From CAWHQZ01 sp963831645 (GTDB lineage: Bacteria > Pseudomonadota > Alphaproteobacteria > Rhizobiales > Aestuariivirgaceae): 64,000 nt of DNA. Position 1 is the stretch's first letter. Each line of letters begins with the position of its first letter. The notes under the pieces are model-generated. The model saw only the letters and a program-made list of their open reading frames with translations, ran no database searches and was not told the DNA's origin. The stretch covers positions 13,669 to 77,668 of the forward strand of contig CAWHQZ010000024.1 of the NCBI GenBank assembly GCA_963831645.1, written 5' to 3'. Both the position numbers and the translations under genes were made by a program. Below are positions 9,464 through 18,118 of the stretch, piece by piece.

Positions 9464-9970
9464 TCAGTAGCCGAACAGGTCCTCGAGCGGCCCTTTCGGC
9501 AGCGGCAGCAGGAACCAGAGCTCGAAAATCAGGAACAAGGAGAACGGCACGGCGACGCTGACCAGGATGATCGTCGGCCATCGGAACCGGCCGAGCCAGC
9601 GCATGAATACGGCGATGAAAAGCGCGCTCGCCGCGTAGATGCCGATGAAGCCGATCAGGCCGACGTAGATCACCGACGGCACGAAGACCTTCAGGACATC
9701 GCGCAGCTGCCCGCGTCCGACGAAGGCTCCGCTGCTCTTCATGCGCCCCATCAGGACGAGGGCGATCGTGCAAAGGCTCGACAGCACGATCAGCAGTCCG
9801 GTGTAGAATGGGAAATAGCCCGGGCTCGGGCCGTCTTCGGCCCAGCCGATGCCCAGCCGCAAGCTGTCGGCGATCACCAGCCCGCCGACAGCGACCAGGA
9901 TCAGGGCGACGACGATGTCAGCCGACCGCTTCGACACCAGGCTGTCGCCGGTTTCGTCTTCACGCTTCAT
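9464..9970 (-). CDS. tctB: TTT-family transporter small membrane subunit TctB
   Basis: 168 residues from ATG 9970 with four predicted membrane segments (about 18-36, 52-72, 93-112 and 120-152) and the family element SPGYFPFYTGLLIVLSSL after the first helix. It ends 43 bases before the GTG of tctA. TctB has no catalytic residues. It is the small integral-membrane partner of TctA. Confidence 0.88.
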   Translation of the reverse strand: MKREDETGDSLVSKRSADIVVALILVAVGGLVIADSLRLGIGWAEDGPSPGYFPFYTGLLIVLSSLCTIALVLMGRMKSSGAFVGRGQLRDVLKVFVPSVIYVGLIGFIGIYAASALFIAVFMRWLGRFRWPTIILVSVAVPFSLFLIFELWFLLPLPKGPLEDLFGY

Positions 9971-10063
9971 CCGAAGCCTCTTCGTGCGGAATCCCGCTGG
10001 AGGGATCGATCCTCAGGACGAAAACGGGGCCCAGGGCGTTGCCGCCGGAGCCCCCGTATTTCG

Positions 10064-11077
10064 TCAGCCGCCGATGAAGCCGGCCTTGGTCATCAGATCC
10101 TTGTGGAGGGTCGGCCGCCTTCGCCAGCCAGGCCTTGTACTCATCGCCGGTCATGAAGCTCTGGTTGAAGGCGCCCTTGGCCATGAACTCCTTCCACTCG
10201 GGCGTCTCGCGAACCTTGCTGAACAGGTCGACGTAGTAGTCGACCGCTGCCTGTTCCACGCCGGCCGGCATGAAGATGCCGCGCAGCATCGTGTACTCGA
10301 TATCCAGAGCCCGCTTCCTTGCAGGTCGGGATGTCGCTCCAGGCCATGGTCGTCGGTGACCTTCTCGGTCATCGCAATGCGCTTGCTGTCGAACACGCAC
10401 AACGCCCGTGTCTGGCCTGCTTTCCAGAAGGACACCTGCTCGATCGGGTTGTTCACCGTCGAATTGGCGTGATTCCCGACAAGCGCCTTGGCGACGTCAC
10501 CGCCGCCTTTTTCCGAGATGTACTTGAGTTTCGCGCCGGTCGCCTGCTCCAGGCCGACCGTAATGATCTGGTCCTCCTGCTTGGAGCCGGTGCCTGCCAT
10601 GACGAACTTGCCGTCGGCAGCCTTGGCGGCATCGACAAATTCCTGTGCCGTCTTGTGGGGGGATTCGGCGTTTACCCAGAGCACGAACTCGTCGAGCGCC
10701 AGCATGGCGACCGGCGTCAGATCCTCCCAGCTGAAGGGAATCCCGGTAGCCAGCGGGGTCGTGAACAGGCTGGAGAGGGTGATGATGATCTTGTTCGGAT
10801 TGCCCGCCGAGTCCTTCATGTCCAGGAAGCCTTCGCCGCCCGATCCGCCGGCCTTGTTCACGACGACCAGCGACTGCTCCATGAGGTTGTGCTTTTGGAC
10901 GATGCCCTGGATCATGCGGGCCATTTGGTCGGCGCCGCCTCCGGTGCCGGCCGGCACGATGAATTCCACCGTCTTGGTGGGCTTCCATTGGGCTTGCGCT
11001 TCATCCGCGCCGGCGAAACCGATCACGCCGGCGAGCGCCGCCGGAATCAGCGATGTGACCTGCAACTTCTGGAACAT
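10064..11077 (-). pseudogene. tctC: TTT-family periplasmic solute-binding protein TctC, three frameshifts near the 3' end
   Basis: Start ATG 11077 behind GGGAGGA. A signal peptide (about residues 1-30, cleavage near AQAQW) is followed by the Bug/TctC fold with TVEFIVPAGTGGGADQMAR and VVNKAGGSGG. The frame is clean to about 10350, then breaks three times: an extra base near 10348, one near 10307 and one near 10109. Joining the frames restores the usual C-terminus (IEYTMLRGIFMP, WKEFMAKGAF, DLMTKAGFIGG) with a TGA at 10064. All three events look like single-base insertions. If real, the transporter has lost its binding protein. If they are read errors, this is an ordinary functional tctC. It is the first gene of the unit. 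Confidence 0.8.
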
Positions 11078-11204
11078 GCATTTTCCTCCCTGTTTCGTTT
11101 GCTCTGCTTTTGAACGCGCTCTGACCGGCGTCTTTTTGTTTTCTCATTTAGCGACCGCTACCCGCCCGCGAAAGGACGGCAGGATTGCACGGCTGGCATT
11201 TATC

Positions 11205-11222
11205 ATACTGTGTACGCAATGG
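11205..11222. promoter_or_regulatory. Candidate GntR operator upstream of tctC
   Basis: ATACTGTGTACGCAATGG about 130 bases upstream of the tctC start resembles the element at 7827-7841 in front of the GntR gene (shared ATACTGT, a GTAC core, then CAATG or CCATG). Placement in both promoter regions of one unit is what an operon-specific regulator would produce. Only two sites are available. Confidence 0.4.
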
Positions 11223-11528
11223 AACACAACGCCTGCCTGAGCTACCAGTTCCTGGTTGCACTCTCCACGGCCCTCTCGCTCACGCGCACGAGTTGCCTCC
11301 CGCTGCTCCTGGTTTCCGCAATTCAGCGCAACTGTTTTAGAGGACAAGTGTCTGCTTCAGACAATCCGGTCGGAGCGGTGAAGCTGCGGCACGCGTTCCT
11401 CCCGCAGTGCCTCAATAGTGAGAAAAATGTTCGGGGGCCGTCTCCGAACTGGCTGGGGCGCCAGGATTTTCAGCTGAAGCTATATAACTATCGAAAACAA
11501 TAGGTTTTTCTTGTAGTTAGCAGATAAA

Positions 11529-11573
11529 ACTGTTACGCAGAACTGTTACACATGCTCCAAAAAGCGTAACAGT
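11529..11573. repeat. 10-base inverted repeat plus third half-copy directly upstream of the integrase
   Basis: ACTGTTACGC (11529-11538) is perfectly inverted as GCGTAACAGT (11564-11573), with an additional direct copy ACTGTTACA at 11542-11550 in between. The position just in front of the integrase start suggests arm-type binding sites for the recombinase, an operator controlling it, or an attachment site. Confidence 0.5.
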
Positions 11574-11600
11574 CACAGCTGTCAAAAGAAGGGGAAGAAC

Positions 11601-13334
11601 ATGGGGCTCGTTTCAAATATCCAACGCCGCCTCGGTTCAAAAAACTACTACGCTCGCGCCAGAATCCCGAACGACTTGCTCTCGCTCTACAAAGGAAAAA
11701 AGGAGCTGTGGAAATCGCTGAAGACAAGCGATCCGGCTGAAGCGAAGCGGCGCGGGCGACAAGTGCTCGATGCGTGGGATCGCGACTTCGCCACCGCGCG
11801 TCATCGAGGTCCTCTATCCGAGCACGATCTCCAGGAGGCCGTATGGAAGCGTTATGAGGAGCTGCTCGAAGCCGACCAGCAGTTCCGGCATTCGCTGCCC
11901 ACTGACAAGGACCTAGACAAGATATACGCACATGTCGTCCGGGAGTTCGGTGAGTATGACCTTCACGCATACCGAATCTTTGAGTTCATCCGCGACCGCT
12001 TTGAGGTCGAAAAGCAGCAGCGGGCCGAACGCCTCGCCACCTTGCAGGAGGAGGCGGCACGCGGCGAAACACGATCGGTTGCCGATCAGGTCAAGCTGCA
12101 CGAGGAAAGCCCTGACTACCGGAAACTCGCCCACGCCCTGCAGCGGGCCGAGATTGAGGCGCTCAAACGTGCCCAGGAGCGTGACCGAGGTGAGTTTGGT
12201 GGAAAGCCTAACGACGAATTCATACGTCCACCTGTCGCTGGTGTCAGTGGCAAGAAGGACGAAATCATGGGCTTGTTCGAAAGCTATGCGGCCGAAAACC
12301 CGCTTCAGGTCCGAGTTGACACGCTGAACCAGTCGCGGATGGCGGTTCGGCTGTTTGTGGACACAGTGGGAGACCGCTTCCCGGTGTCCATGATGGACAA
12401 GAAGGTCGTGCGCAATTGGAAGGCCCTGCTTCTAAAATACCCCGTCAAGGCGGCTGAGATGACGGCCTTCAAAGGCATGTCGCTTCGCGAAACCGTCATC
12501 GCTAACGAGAAGGTCGGGAAGCCGGTCATCTCCCCCAGGACCGTCAACCGGTATCTGAGCGGGCTTGGTGCGTTCTGCGACTGGCTGATGAACCACGAAT
12601 ATTTGAACGCAAACCCCACCCACAATCTCTACATCCGTCAAGACAAGTCGCGCCGAGCGACGAAGCCCTTCTCCTCCGAGCAGCTCCAGACCCTCTTCAA
12701 CTCCCCACTGTTCACCGGCTGCCAGTCCAATGACAAGTGGCACCTGCCCGGCGATCACCGGATCCGCGATCATCGATACTGGTTGCCGCTGATCATGCTC
12801 TACAGCGGAGCTCGCCCCGGTGAGATCGCCCAGCTGCTTGTTGACGACGTGCACCAATCGCACGGACGCTGGATCATTCACATCACCGAGGAATGTGACG
12901 ATACCAAGAGCACCAAGACGAAGGGCTCAATGCGCGTGCTGCCGGTGCATCCCGAGCTCGAGAAGCTTGGCTTCATCGCCTATCACCGGTCGATGGTGGA
13001 GCGTGGAGAGAAGCGGCTCTTTCCTGACGCCGAGCGGAATGCCCGAGGGCAGATGGCCGCAGAGTTCGACCGCGACATTAATCGCTATCTGACGCGCATT
13101 GGAATCAAGCACGGTCGAGGCTTGAGCCTCTACAGCCTTCGCCACGGTTTCGCCGACGCTCTCCGTCTCGCTGGGTTTTTGGATGAGCAGTTCGGAATAC
13201 TGCTCGGTCACACCAATCACACCATGACTGGGCGATACGGCACCCTGCAGCAAGGCATGTTGCGCCAGCGCGCCGAGATGATCGATGCAGTCAGCTATCC
13301 CGGCTTGGACCTGAGCCCGCTCTATCCGCGCTGA
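11601..13334 (+). CDS. Tyrosine-type site-specific integrase
   Basis: 577 residues, ATG behind GAAGGGGAAG. The N-terminus (residues 1-60, YYARARIPNDLLSLYKGKKELWKSLKT) resembles the arm-binding segment of many proteobacterial integrases that carry a DUF6538-like start. A core-binding helical domain follows (about 220-330). The catalytic domain shows ARPGEIAQL (first Arg, about residue 403), the Y-S-L-R-H box (about 510-514), GHTNHTMTGRYG with the histidine and the presumed nucleophilic Tyr (about residue 545). All usual active-site positions are present, so the protein may be active. No tRNA adjoins it. Confidence 0.88.
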   Translation: MGLVSNIQRRLGSKNYYARARIPNDLLSLYKGKKELWKSLKTSDPAEAKRRGRQVLDAWDRDFATARHRGPLSEHDLQEAVWKRYEELLEADQQFRHSLPTDKDLDKIYAHVVREFGEYDLHAYRIFEFIRDRFEVEKQQRAERLATLQEEAARGETRSVADQVKLHEESPDYRKLAHALQRAEIEALKRAQERDRGEFGGKPNDEFIRPPVAGVSGKKDEIMGLFESYAAENPLQVRVDTLNQSRMAVRLFVDTVGDRFPVSMMDKKVVRNWKALLLKYPVKAAEMTAFKGMSLRETVIANEKVGKPVISPRTVNRYLSGLGAFCDWLMNHEYLNANPTHNLYIRQDKSRRATKPFSSEQLQTLFNSPLFTGCQSNDKWHLPGDHRIRDHRYWLPLIMLYSGARPGEIAQLLVDDVHQSHGRWIIHITEECDDTKSTKTKGSMRVLPVHPELEKLGFIAYHRSMVERGEKRLFPDAERNARGQMAAEFDRDINRYLTRIGIKHGRGLSLYSLRHGFADALRLAGFLDEQFGILLGHTNHTMTGRYGTLQQGMLRQRAEMIDAVSYPGLDLSPLYPR

Positions 13335-13621
13335 CGGCGCACACTCTTTGTCAGGAGATCGATCACTTCATAAGCGGCGATGGCGCACGCTCGATGACCT
13401 CTGCCGTCGATATCCCGCGGAAATCGCTCGAATGTGGCCCTTTTCCACGGACGTAGTTTGTTGACGCTAAATCAACGCAAGCAATAGGGATGCGCTTTTG
13501 GGCGCAATAGGTGCTCACCAGCGTCGTTTGGTCGTTTAGTCAGATTGAAGGTCTCTCGCACCGATACTCCTTCAGCGTTGGCCCCAGTCGCGTGACCCAT
13601 ACGTGGATGTTCGGTAGCACG

Positions 13622-14095
13622 CTAACGGATGATCGGCGTGAAGAAAGTAATGGGCACAAGCCCGTAATTTACGTTGCCAAGTCCGATCGCAATGACGCCG
13701 ACTTGTTCCGTCACATCTCCCTTCTTTGCTCGCATCGCCGTGCTTGCGATAGAGGCGTCCCTCACGAAGCCAGAAACGCGCAAAGGCGCACCCCAGAAGA
13801 TTTTCTTGCTGCTGCCTAGCAAGCTGCCCGGGGAACGAACGTCTAGCTCTAAGGGAAAATCCTTCAGCGAAGAAGCCTGTGTTTCGTCGCCGACAACTGA
13901 GACTACAAGATCATGCCAGATTTTGGGATTATTGGGGTTGAAAGTAGAAGTAAAATCTATCGTGACCCTGAATAGATCAGTTGATTTCCAGGAAGTGTAT
14001 GAACCCGACATGATTGCCGACGCGATCTGTGGATGCGCCGGCACCTCAAAGACCGAATGAGACCGAAGCTTGACTTCTCTTTTCATTTTTGACAT
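13622..14095 (-). CDS. Hypothetical protein, possibly the C-terminal half of the secreted protein upstream
   Basis: 157 residues if started at ATG 14095, but no ribosome-binding site precedes that codon. The frame overlaps the 3' end of the gene at 14046-14543, and switching frames near 14085 (after SHVKNEK) would join the two into one secreted protein of about 300 residues. The sequence contains beta-rich stretches (FRVTIDFTSTFNPNNPKIW, HDLVVSVVGDE) but no family was recognised. Continuation by frameshift is more likely than an independent gene. Confidence 0.4.
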   Translation of the reverse strand: MSKMKREVKLRSHSVFEVPAHPQIASAIMSGSYTSWKSTDLFRVTIDFTSTFNPNNPKIWHDLVVSVVGDETQASSLKDFPLELDVRSPGSLLGSSKKIFWGAPLRVSGFVRDASIASTAMRAKKGDVTEQVGVIAIGLGNVNYGLVPITFFTPIIR

Positions 14096-14543
14096 GGCTT
14101 GCTGATGTGCTGATAGCTTCAGCGTCAGTAGCAGTGTCTCCAATCTTTATCAGTCCTTTCCATACGGAATTCAATGCGGAATGTTCCCGTGTGACTGTTT
14201 CCCGGAAATTGAATTGTTCGCTTCTATTAGGCACCAATCCTTTGAAGAAGTGAGTATTTGCACCATCGTGCCAATCGACGACGTAACCCCTATGCTCGCG
14301 ACGGTTCTCAACACAGTAATAGAGGCGCCATAAGTCTTCCGACTCAGAAGGACGTTGCGCTCTAGATTCCCAAACCAGGGTCTCCCCATTGTCGGTGAAG
14401 GTGTGAGAGCCTGTCACTTTGTGTTCGGTAGTCTCGGGGCTACGGTCACATTTAACGTCATCCGCTTTTGCCGACAGCATCAATGCAGCTGACAAGCCGG
14501 TCGCTACTGCCAACGCGGCAGCAGCTCTGTAATCAAGCCGCAT
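14046..14543 (-). CDS. Secreted protein of unknown function
   Basis: 165 residues from ATG 14543, preceded by GGAG at good spacing. The N-terminus is a clear Sec signal peptide (YRAAAALAVATGLSAALML, cleavage near AKA-DD). The mature part is polar, with two cysteines (KCDRSPE and LYYCVENR) that may form a disulfide. The frame ends soon after overlapping the next reading frame (13622-14095), and the pair probably represents one frameshifted gene. No function can be assigned. Confidence 0.5.
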   Translation of the reverse strand: MRLDYRAAAALAVATGLSAALMLSAKADDVKCDRSPETTEHKVTGSHTFTDNGETLVWESRAQRPSESEDLWRLYYCVENRREHRGYVVDWHDGANTHFFKGLVPNRSEQFNFRETVTREHSALNSVWKGLIKIGDTATDAEAISTSASHVKNEKRSQASVSFGL

Positions 14544-14666
14544 GATGATCTCCGACATGCCGAACTTGGTGCATGATGTCACTAGGTAGCCAACACTGGC
14601 TCGTGGTCCGGTAGATGCCGAGTTCGGGGACCAAAGCCAGTTCGGTCTCTGCCCGCCCACAATGAT

Positions 14667-14834
14667 TTAAAACGGGTTCTGTGGTGCGAGCGGGCTCGTC
14701 CTCTCGTGGAGCATGCCACAAGCCTCCGCCATCAGAGGCTGTTTTAGGCGCCATGCTTGCAGATCGTCCAGTATCTCGCGGCGGAGCTTATACGCATCTG
14801 CGAGATGCTGCTTAATCGTCGATGCTTCCGCCAT
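14667..14834 (-). CDS. Possible small protein (55 residues)
   Basis: ATG 14834 is preceded by GGGGGTGA. The product is a short amphipathic helix-rich protein (LADAYKLRREILDDLQAWRL). It is too short for the usual gene-length cut-offs and has no recognised family. The spacing and purine-rich leader are the only support. Confidence 0.3.
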   Translation of the reverse strand: MAEASTIKQHLADAYKLRREILDDLQAWRLKQPLMAEACGMLHERTSPLAPQNPF

Positions 14835-14933
14835 GATAGCGGTCACCCCCTTTATCTTTTTGTCTACATTTCCCTATATAGCCATACGAATCAAATGGTT
14901 ATCATATAGTATTAACTTACTGTGGAGTTGTTC

Positions 14934-15308
14934 ATGCCGACCTTCAATAAATTCCTCTCTACCGAGAGGCGACGTTTGAAGAAACTCGTGGCCGCAGGCC
15001 AGAAGAAGCTTGCTGGTATGACTCGAGAGCTCGCTAACCTAAAACGGCATCTCGCGGCTCTCGACCTGTTCGAATCAGCTCGGAAGGGCAAGGCAACCCG
15101 CGCGAAGAGACGCAGAGGTTCCTCAAAGCGACCGCGCATCCTGGCAGCTTTGAAGAACTCATCGAACGGCATGACTCGAGGAGAGATCCTGGAGAAGCTT
15201 CACGCCAGGGGAAACAAGTCCGCCGAGCAGAGCATCACCAACGCGCTTTCTAACCTCAAGAAGGCTGGGCAGATCAAGTCCAAGAATGGTCACTACACGG
15301 TCGCGTGA
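14934..15308 (+). CDS. Small basic protein with winged-helix-like C-terminus
   Basis: 124 residues. ATG 14934 is preferred over the GTG at 14922 because GGAG lies eight bases before it. The N-terminal half is a lysine/arginine-rich coiled-coil-like helix (KKLVAAGQKKLAGMTREL). The C-terminal half (about 70-124) looks like a compact helix-turn-helix/wing (MTRGEILEKLHARG...SITNALSNLKKAGQI...NGHYTVA), as in small DNA-binding proteins of mobile elements. A chromatin or regulator role is inference. Confidence 0.55.
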   Translation: MPTFNKFLSTERRRLKKLVAAGQKKLAGMTRELANLKRHLAALDLFESARKGKATRAKRRRGSSKRPRILAALKNSSNGMTRGEILEKLHARGNKSAEQSITNALSNLKKAGQIKSKNGHYTVA

Positions 15309-15447
15309 CCACTAATCGACCCGGTGGGATCGTCCCTCTTTGCGATCGACTACATGAACGCGGGCAAGCTCGTCGTTCTGGAAGACTGCGCCAATTCGCG
15401 GCGCTCGCACGTAGCCGCGTTACGCGCCCGAGTGCAACGGCCTGACC

Positions 15448-16191
15448 ATGCGCGTGACGATCATCGGTTCGGGCGATGCCTTCGGCTCGGGAGGCCGGTT
15501 CAATACCTGCTTCTGGCTCGAAACCGCGAAGTCGACGTTCCTGGTCGATTGTGGCGCCTCGTCGCTGGTGGCGCTTAAGGCGCGCGGCCTCGACCACGGC
15601 AGCGTCGACGGCATTATCCTCTCGCACCTCCACGGCGACCATTTCGGCGGCCTGCCGTTCCTGCTGCTCGACGCCCAGTTCTTGTCCCGACGTGAGCGGC
15701 CCCTCCTGATCGCCGGCCCGCCCGGAACGCGCGCGCGCCTCTACGCTGCACTCGAAGTATTCTTTCCGAGGTCCACAGCCAACAAGTGGCGGTTCACGTG
15801 GGAGATCATGGAGATCGAGATCGGGAAGCCGACCGATATGCTCGGCCTTTCGGTTACCACCACGGAGGTCGTGCATTTCTCCGGCGCTCCGTCAACGGCG
15901 CTGCGACTTTTCGACGGCCGAAAACTCTTTGCCTATTCGGGAGACACCGAATGGGTCGACGCGCTTCCTTCCGTCGCCGACCGGGCCGATCTGTTCATTG
16001 TGGAGTGCTATGGTTATTCCGGCCCCCTCACGGGTCACATCACATGGGAAATTCTCAAGCCGCGGCTGCCGCAACTGCGCGCGCGGCGCATTATGCTTAC
16101 CCATATGAATCCGACCATGCTGGCGCGCCTTAGCGAGATCAAATCTGCAGGCGTCGAAACAGCCGAGGACGGCGTCGTCGTTGAGCTCTGA
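15448..16191 (+). CDS. MBL-fold metallohydrolase, RNase Z-like subgroup
   Basis: 247 residues with a full metallo-beta-lactamase fold. It starts with MRVTIIGSGDAFGSGGRFNTC, has the metal-binding HLHGDH at about residue 64, the later acidic ligand in YSGDTEW, and a C-terminal histidine in LTHMNP. The glycine-rich start and lack of an inserted domain resemble RNase Z/lactonase-type members that act on phosphodiesters or lactones. The reading frame is intact. Neighbours give no pathway clue. Confidence 0.75.
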   Translation: MRVTIIGSGDAFGSGGRFNTCFWLETAKSTFLVDCGASSLVALKARGLDHGSVDGIILSHLHGDHFGGLPFLLLDAQFLSRRERPLLIAGPPGTRARLYAALEVFFPRSTANKWRFTWEIMEIEIGKPTDMLGLSVTTTEVVHFSGAPSTALRLFDGRKLFAYSGDTEWVDALPSVADRADLFIVECYGYSGPLTGHITWEILKPRLPQLRARRIMLTHMNPTMLARLSEIKSAGVETAEDGVVVEL

Positions 16192-16439
16192 AAGAAGATC
16201 CTCTTGAGACCATGCTTGCTGGCTTTGGCCCCCATTGACATGTGGCGCTGGATGTTTTGCTCGGCATGTATGTCGGCCATCGCCTGGAGGTCCGTCACCA
16301 TGCGCAGGAGGTCGTCGGCGTTTTAGCCCGACTTCCATGCCCAGTTTGCCAGGCCGTGTCGCGATGGTCCCGCCGAGCGCGACAAGATGGATACGAGGTT
16401 TTATCATGCTGCCCCAGCTTCCGAAGTCTCGATTGGTGA

Positions 16440-16931
16440 TCATGCGCGATCTGCACTGACCTCGATGTTAGAGACAAAACATGACGGAGAAACACACTCA
16501 ATGTTGCTTTTGCCAGCTTGAGCGAAAGCCGGAGCTGACCGGCCTTCGCCCAATTGCTTGCGGTTAACGTCAGCGCCGCCAGAGTCGCCAAGAATCGCGA
16601 ACTGGAATTGGATGAGCTGTTGGAGCTCGAATTCGAGGAGCTGTTTGGAGCTGGAGTTGGACGAGCTGTTGGAGCTCGAATTGGACGAACTGTTGGAACT
16701 GGAGTTGGATGAGCTGTTCGACGATGAATTACCCGCCGTGACGAACGAGCCTGGCTCTTGCTTGACGATGCGGGGCGCTTCCGACGCTTCCGTCGCATAG
16801 GCGAGCACAACCGGCCGTTGGAAGGCGCCGGGATCGGCGGACGAGAACTCCGGCGCGAAATTTGCGTGAGCAGCGCCAGAAAGCGTTGTCACCGCAGCTA
16901 CGATCGTCGTAACGGTCATGGATTTCTTCAC
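16440..16931 (-). CDS. Secreted low-complexity protein with Asn-Ser tandem repeats
   Basis: 163 residues from GTG 16931, chosen because AAGGAGGT precedes it. A signal peptide (VTTIVAAVTTLSGAAHA) is followed by a conserved-looking segment (FAPEFSSADPGAFQRPVVLAYATEA) and then by NSSS units. The repeat DNA (about 16600-16733) is a 24-base unit repeated five times. One unit has an extra T near 16643, which switches the frame and gives the present glutamine-rich tail. Without it the repeat continues as NSSS. Probably an exported structural or surface protein of unknown role. Confidence 0.6.
   Translation of the reverse strand: MKKSMTVTTIVAAVTTLSGAAHANFAPEFSSADPGAFQRPVVLAYATEASEAPRIVKQEPGSFVTAGNSSSNSSSNSSSNSSSNSSSNSSSNSSSKQLLEFELQQLIQFQFAILGDSGGADVNRKQLGEGRSAPAFAQAGKSNIECVSPSCFVSNIEVSADRA
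16610..16733. repeat. 24-base tandem repeat encoding NSSSNSSS
   Basis: Five imperfect copies of GAYGARCTGTTGGARCTSGA-type units on the plus strand, coding for Asn-Ser repeats on the minus strand. The second copy is one base longer (CTGTTTGGAG). Copies differ at third positions of codons, which points to selection on the protein. Unit number is likely to vary between strains. Confidence 0.75.
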
Positions 16932-17123
16932 GGAATACCTCCTTGGTTGATTAAGGCCAGGGGTCGAGATGCCCCGCAACCTTCCAGGGATATTGGCGGT
17001 GACGCGTTGCGTTTTTGCGTGGAGCGGGGGAGAATTATGAGAATGGAAGGTTAGATTTTGGAGAGAATGTCGACAAACCGGAACGTTGTTACTACATGAG
17101 AAGGCCGGAACCGGTGCGTTGCG

Positions 17124-17868
17124 ATGACATCGATCAAAAGCAGGATCTTACCTGGTATTCCAATGCTCTTTGGCCGACGCAATGCGCAGATCGAATTTCT
17201 CTGCCGTCCGGAGGACAAAGAGTGTCATAGCCGAACCGCAACCGGCGAAGGCGCATCTCCCGGATTGGTTCCGCAAGATTCCCGCCATCGCCAAGGACCA
17301 TCTCACGCCGACCAACAACGCCCTCACCATAAAGCGCTGCATGCCCTTTGTGGATGCTCTCTCGGCAGGATGGATTCTTCCGCTGGCCGCGACAGTGCGG
17401 CTGGAAGTCAAGGACGAGGGCCGGACCGTCGATGCCGGCTGGGAATTCGATCGCGTCATGGTCAGCAATCATGGTCCTCACCAGGTAACCGGCAATCCAC
17501 GCGAGCCGCGCCCGCCGTGCAAGTTCCACAACTATTGGACCATACGCACGCCGCCCGGCTGGAGTTGTCTATTCCTGCCTCCGCTCAATCGCCCGCACCC
17601 GGTTTTTGAAACCCTGGCCGGGGTCGTCGATACCGACCGATATGCCTCGCTCATCCATTTCCCCTTTTTCGCCACCGGTCCAGATGGCACATACGTGCTG
17701 GAGAAAGGCACGCCCCAGCGGTGTCATCCCTTTCGGCGCAGCGATGCCCAGATCGCGGCGGTCATTCGCGCCGAGTTCCCCGAGGAAAGCGAGCTGCGAG
17801 TGAGGATCTTCCGCAACACCATTGCGGGAGAGGGCTGGTATCGCAAAGAAGCCCGATCACAGCGATAA
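17124..17868 (+). pseudogene. DUF6065-like hypothetical protein, one frameshift
   Basis: Two overlapping frames (from 17124 and from 17170) join near 17222 into one protein of about 247 residues: a start with IEFLCRPEDKE, then EPQPAKAHLPDWFRKIP, KRCMPFVDALSAGWILPL, FHNYWTIRTPPGWSCLF and GVVDTDRYASLIHFPFF. This pattern resembles the DUF6065 family seen in alphaproteobacterial and phage genomes. The function of that family is not known to me. Assignment is by memory of the pattern, without alignment. Confidence 0.5.
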
Positions 17869-18118
17869 GAGACTTCGCCGTCAATCATGCGGGCCTAGGC
17901 CGGTTTCCTGGTTCTCGCCAACTCTTAATCTCGGTCTTTCGAAACTTTAATCTGAACCGTCGCATGGTCATCCGCGGTGTTAATATGATGCCATGCGGCG
18001 ATTCGAACGTCCTTTGCGAAGGCCTCGTCCGGCGCACCGGGCAGCCGCTTGCTCTAGTTGCTCAAACGCGATGGACCTCATCGACGCCGGGTTCCCAAAT
18101 GCCGCGGCGGAGAGCCAT

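Larger units (their letters stand above)
11078..11600. other. Promoter region of the tctC operon and upstream region of the integrase gene
   Basis: No convincing gene. A 97-codon reading frame on the plus strand from 11210 lacks a ribosome-binding site and family features. The stretch contains the tctC-side operator candidate (11205-11222) and, at its right end, an inverted repeat close to the integrase start. It changes from GC-rich to AT-richer sequence around 11350, which suggests the left boundary of an integrated element. Confidence 0.45.

Noticed and set aside
11210..11503. 97-codon frame upstream of the integrase
   Set aside because: No ribosome-binding site, no motif, and it spans the tctC promoter and operator candidate.
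16610..16733. Tandem repeat considered as a CRISPR array
   Set aside because: No spacers: the units abut and all encode Asn-Ser in one protein.
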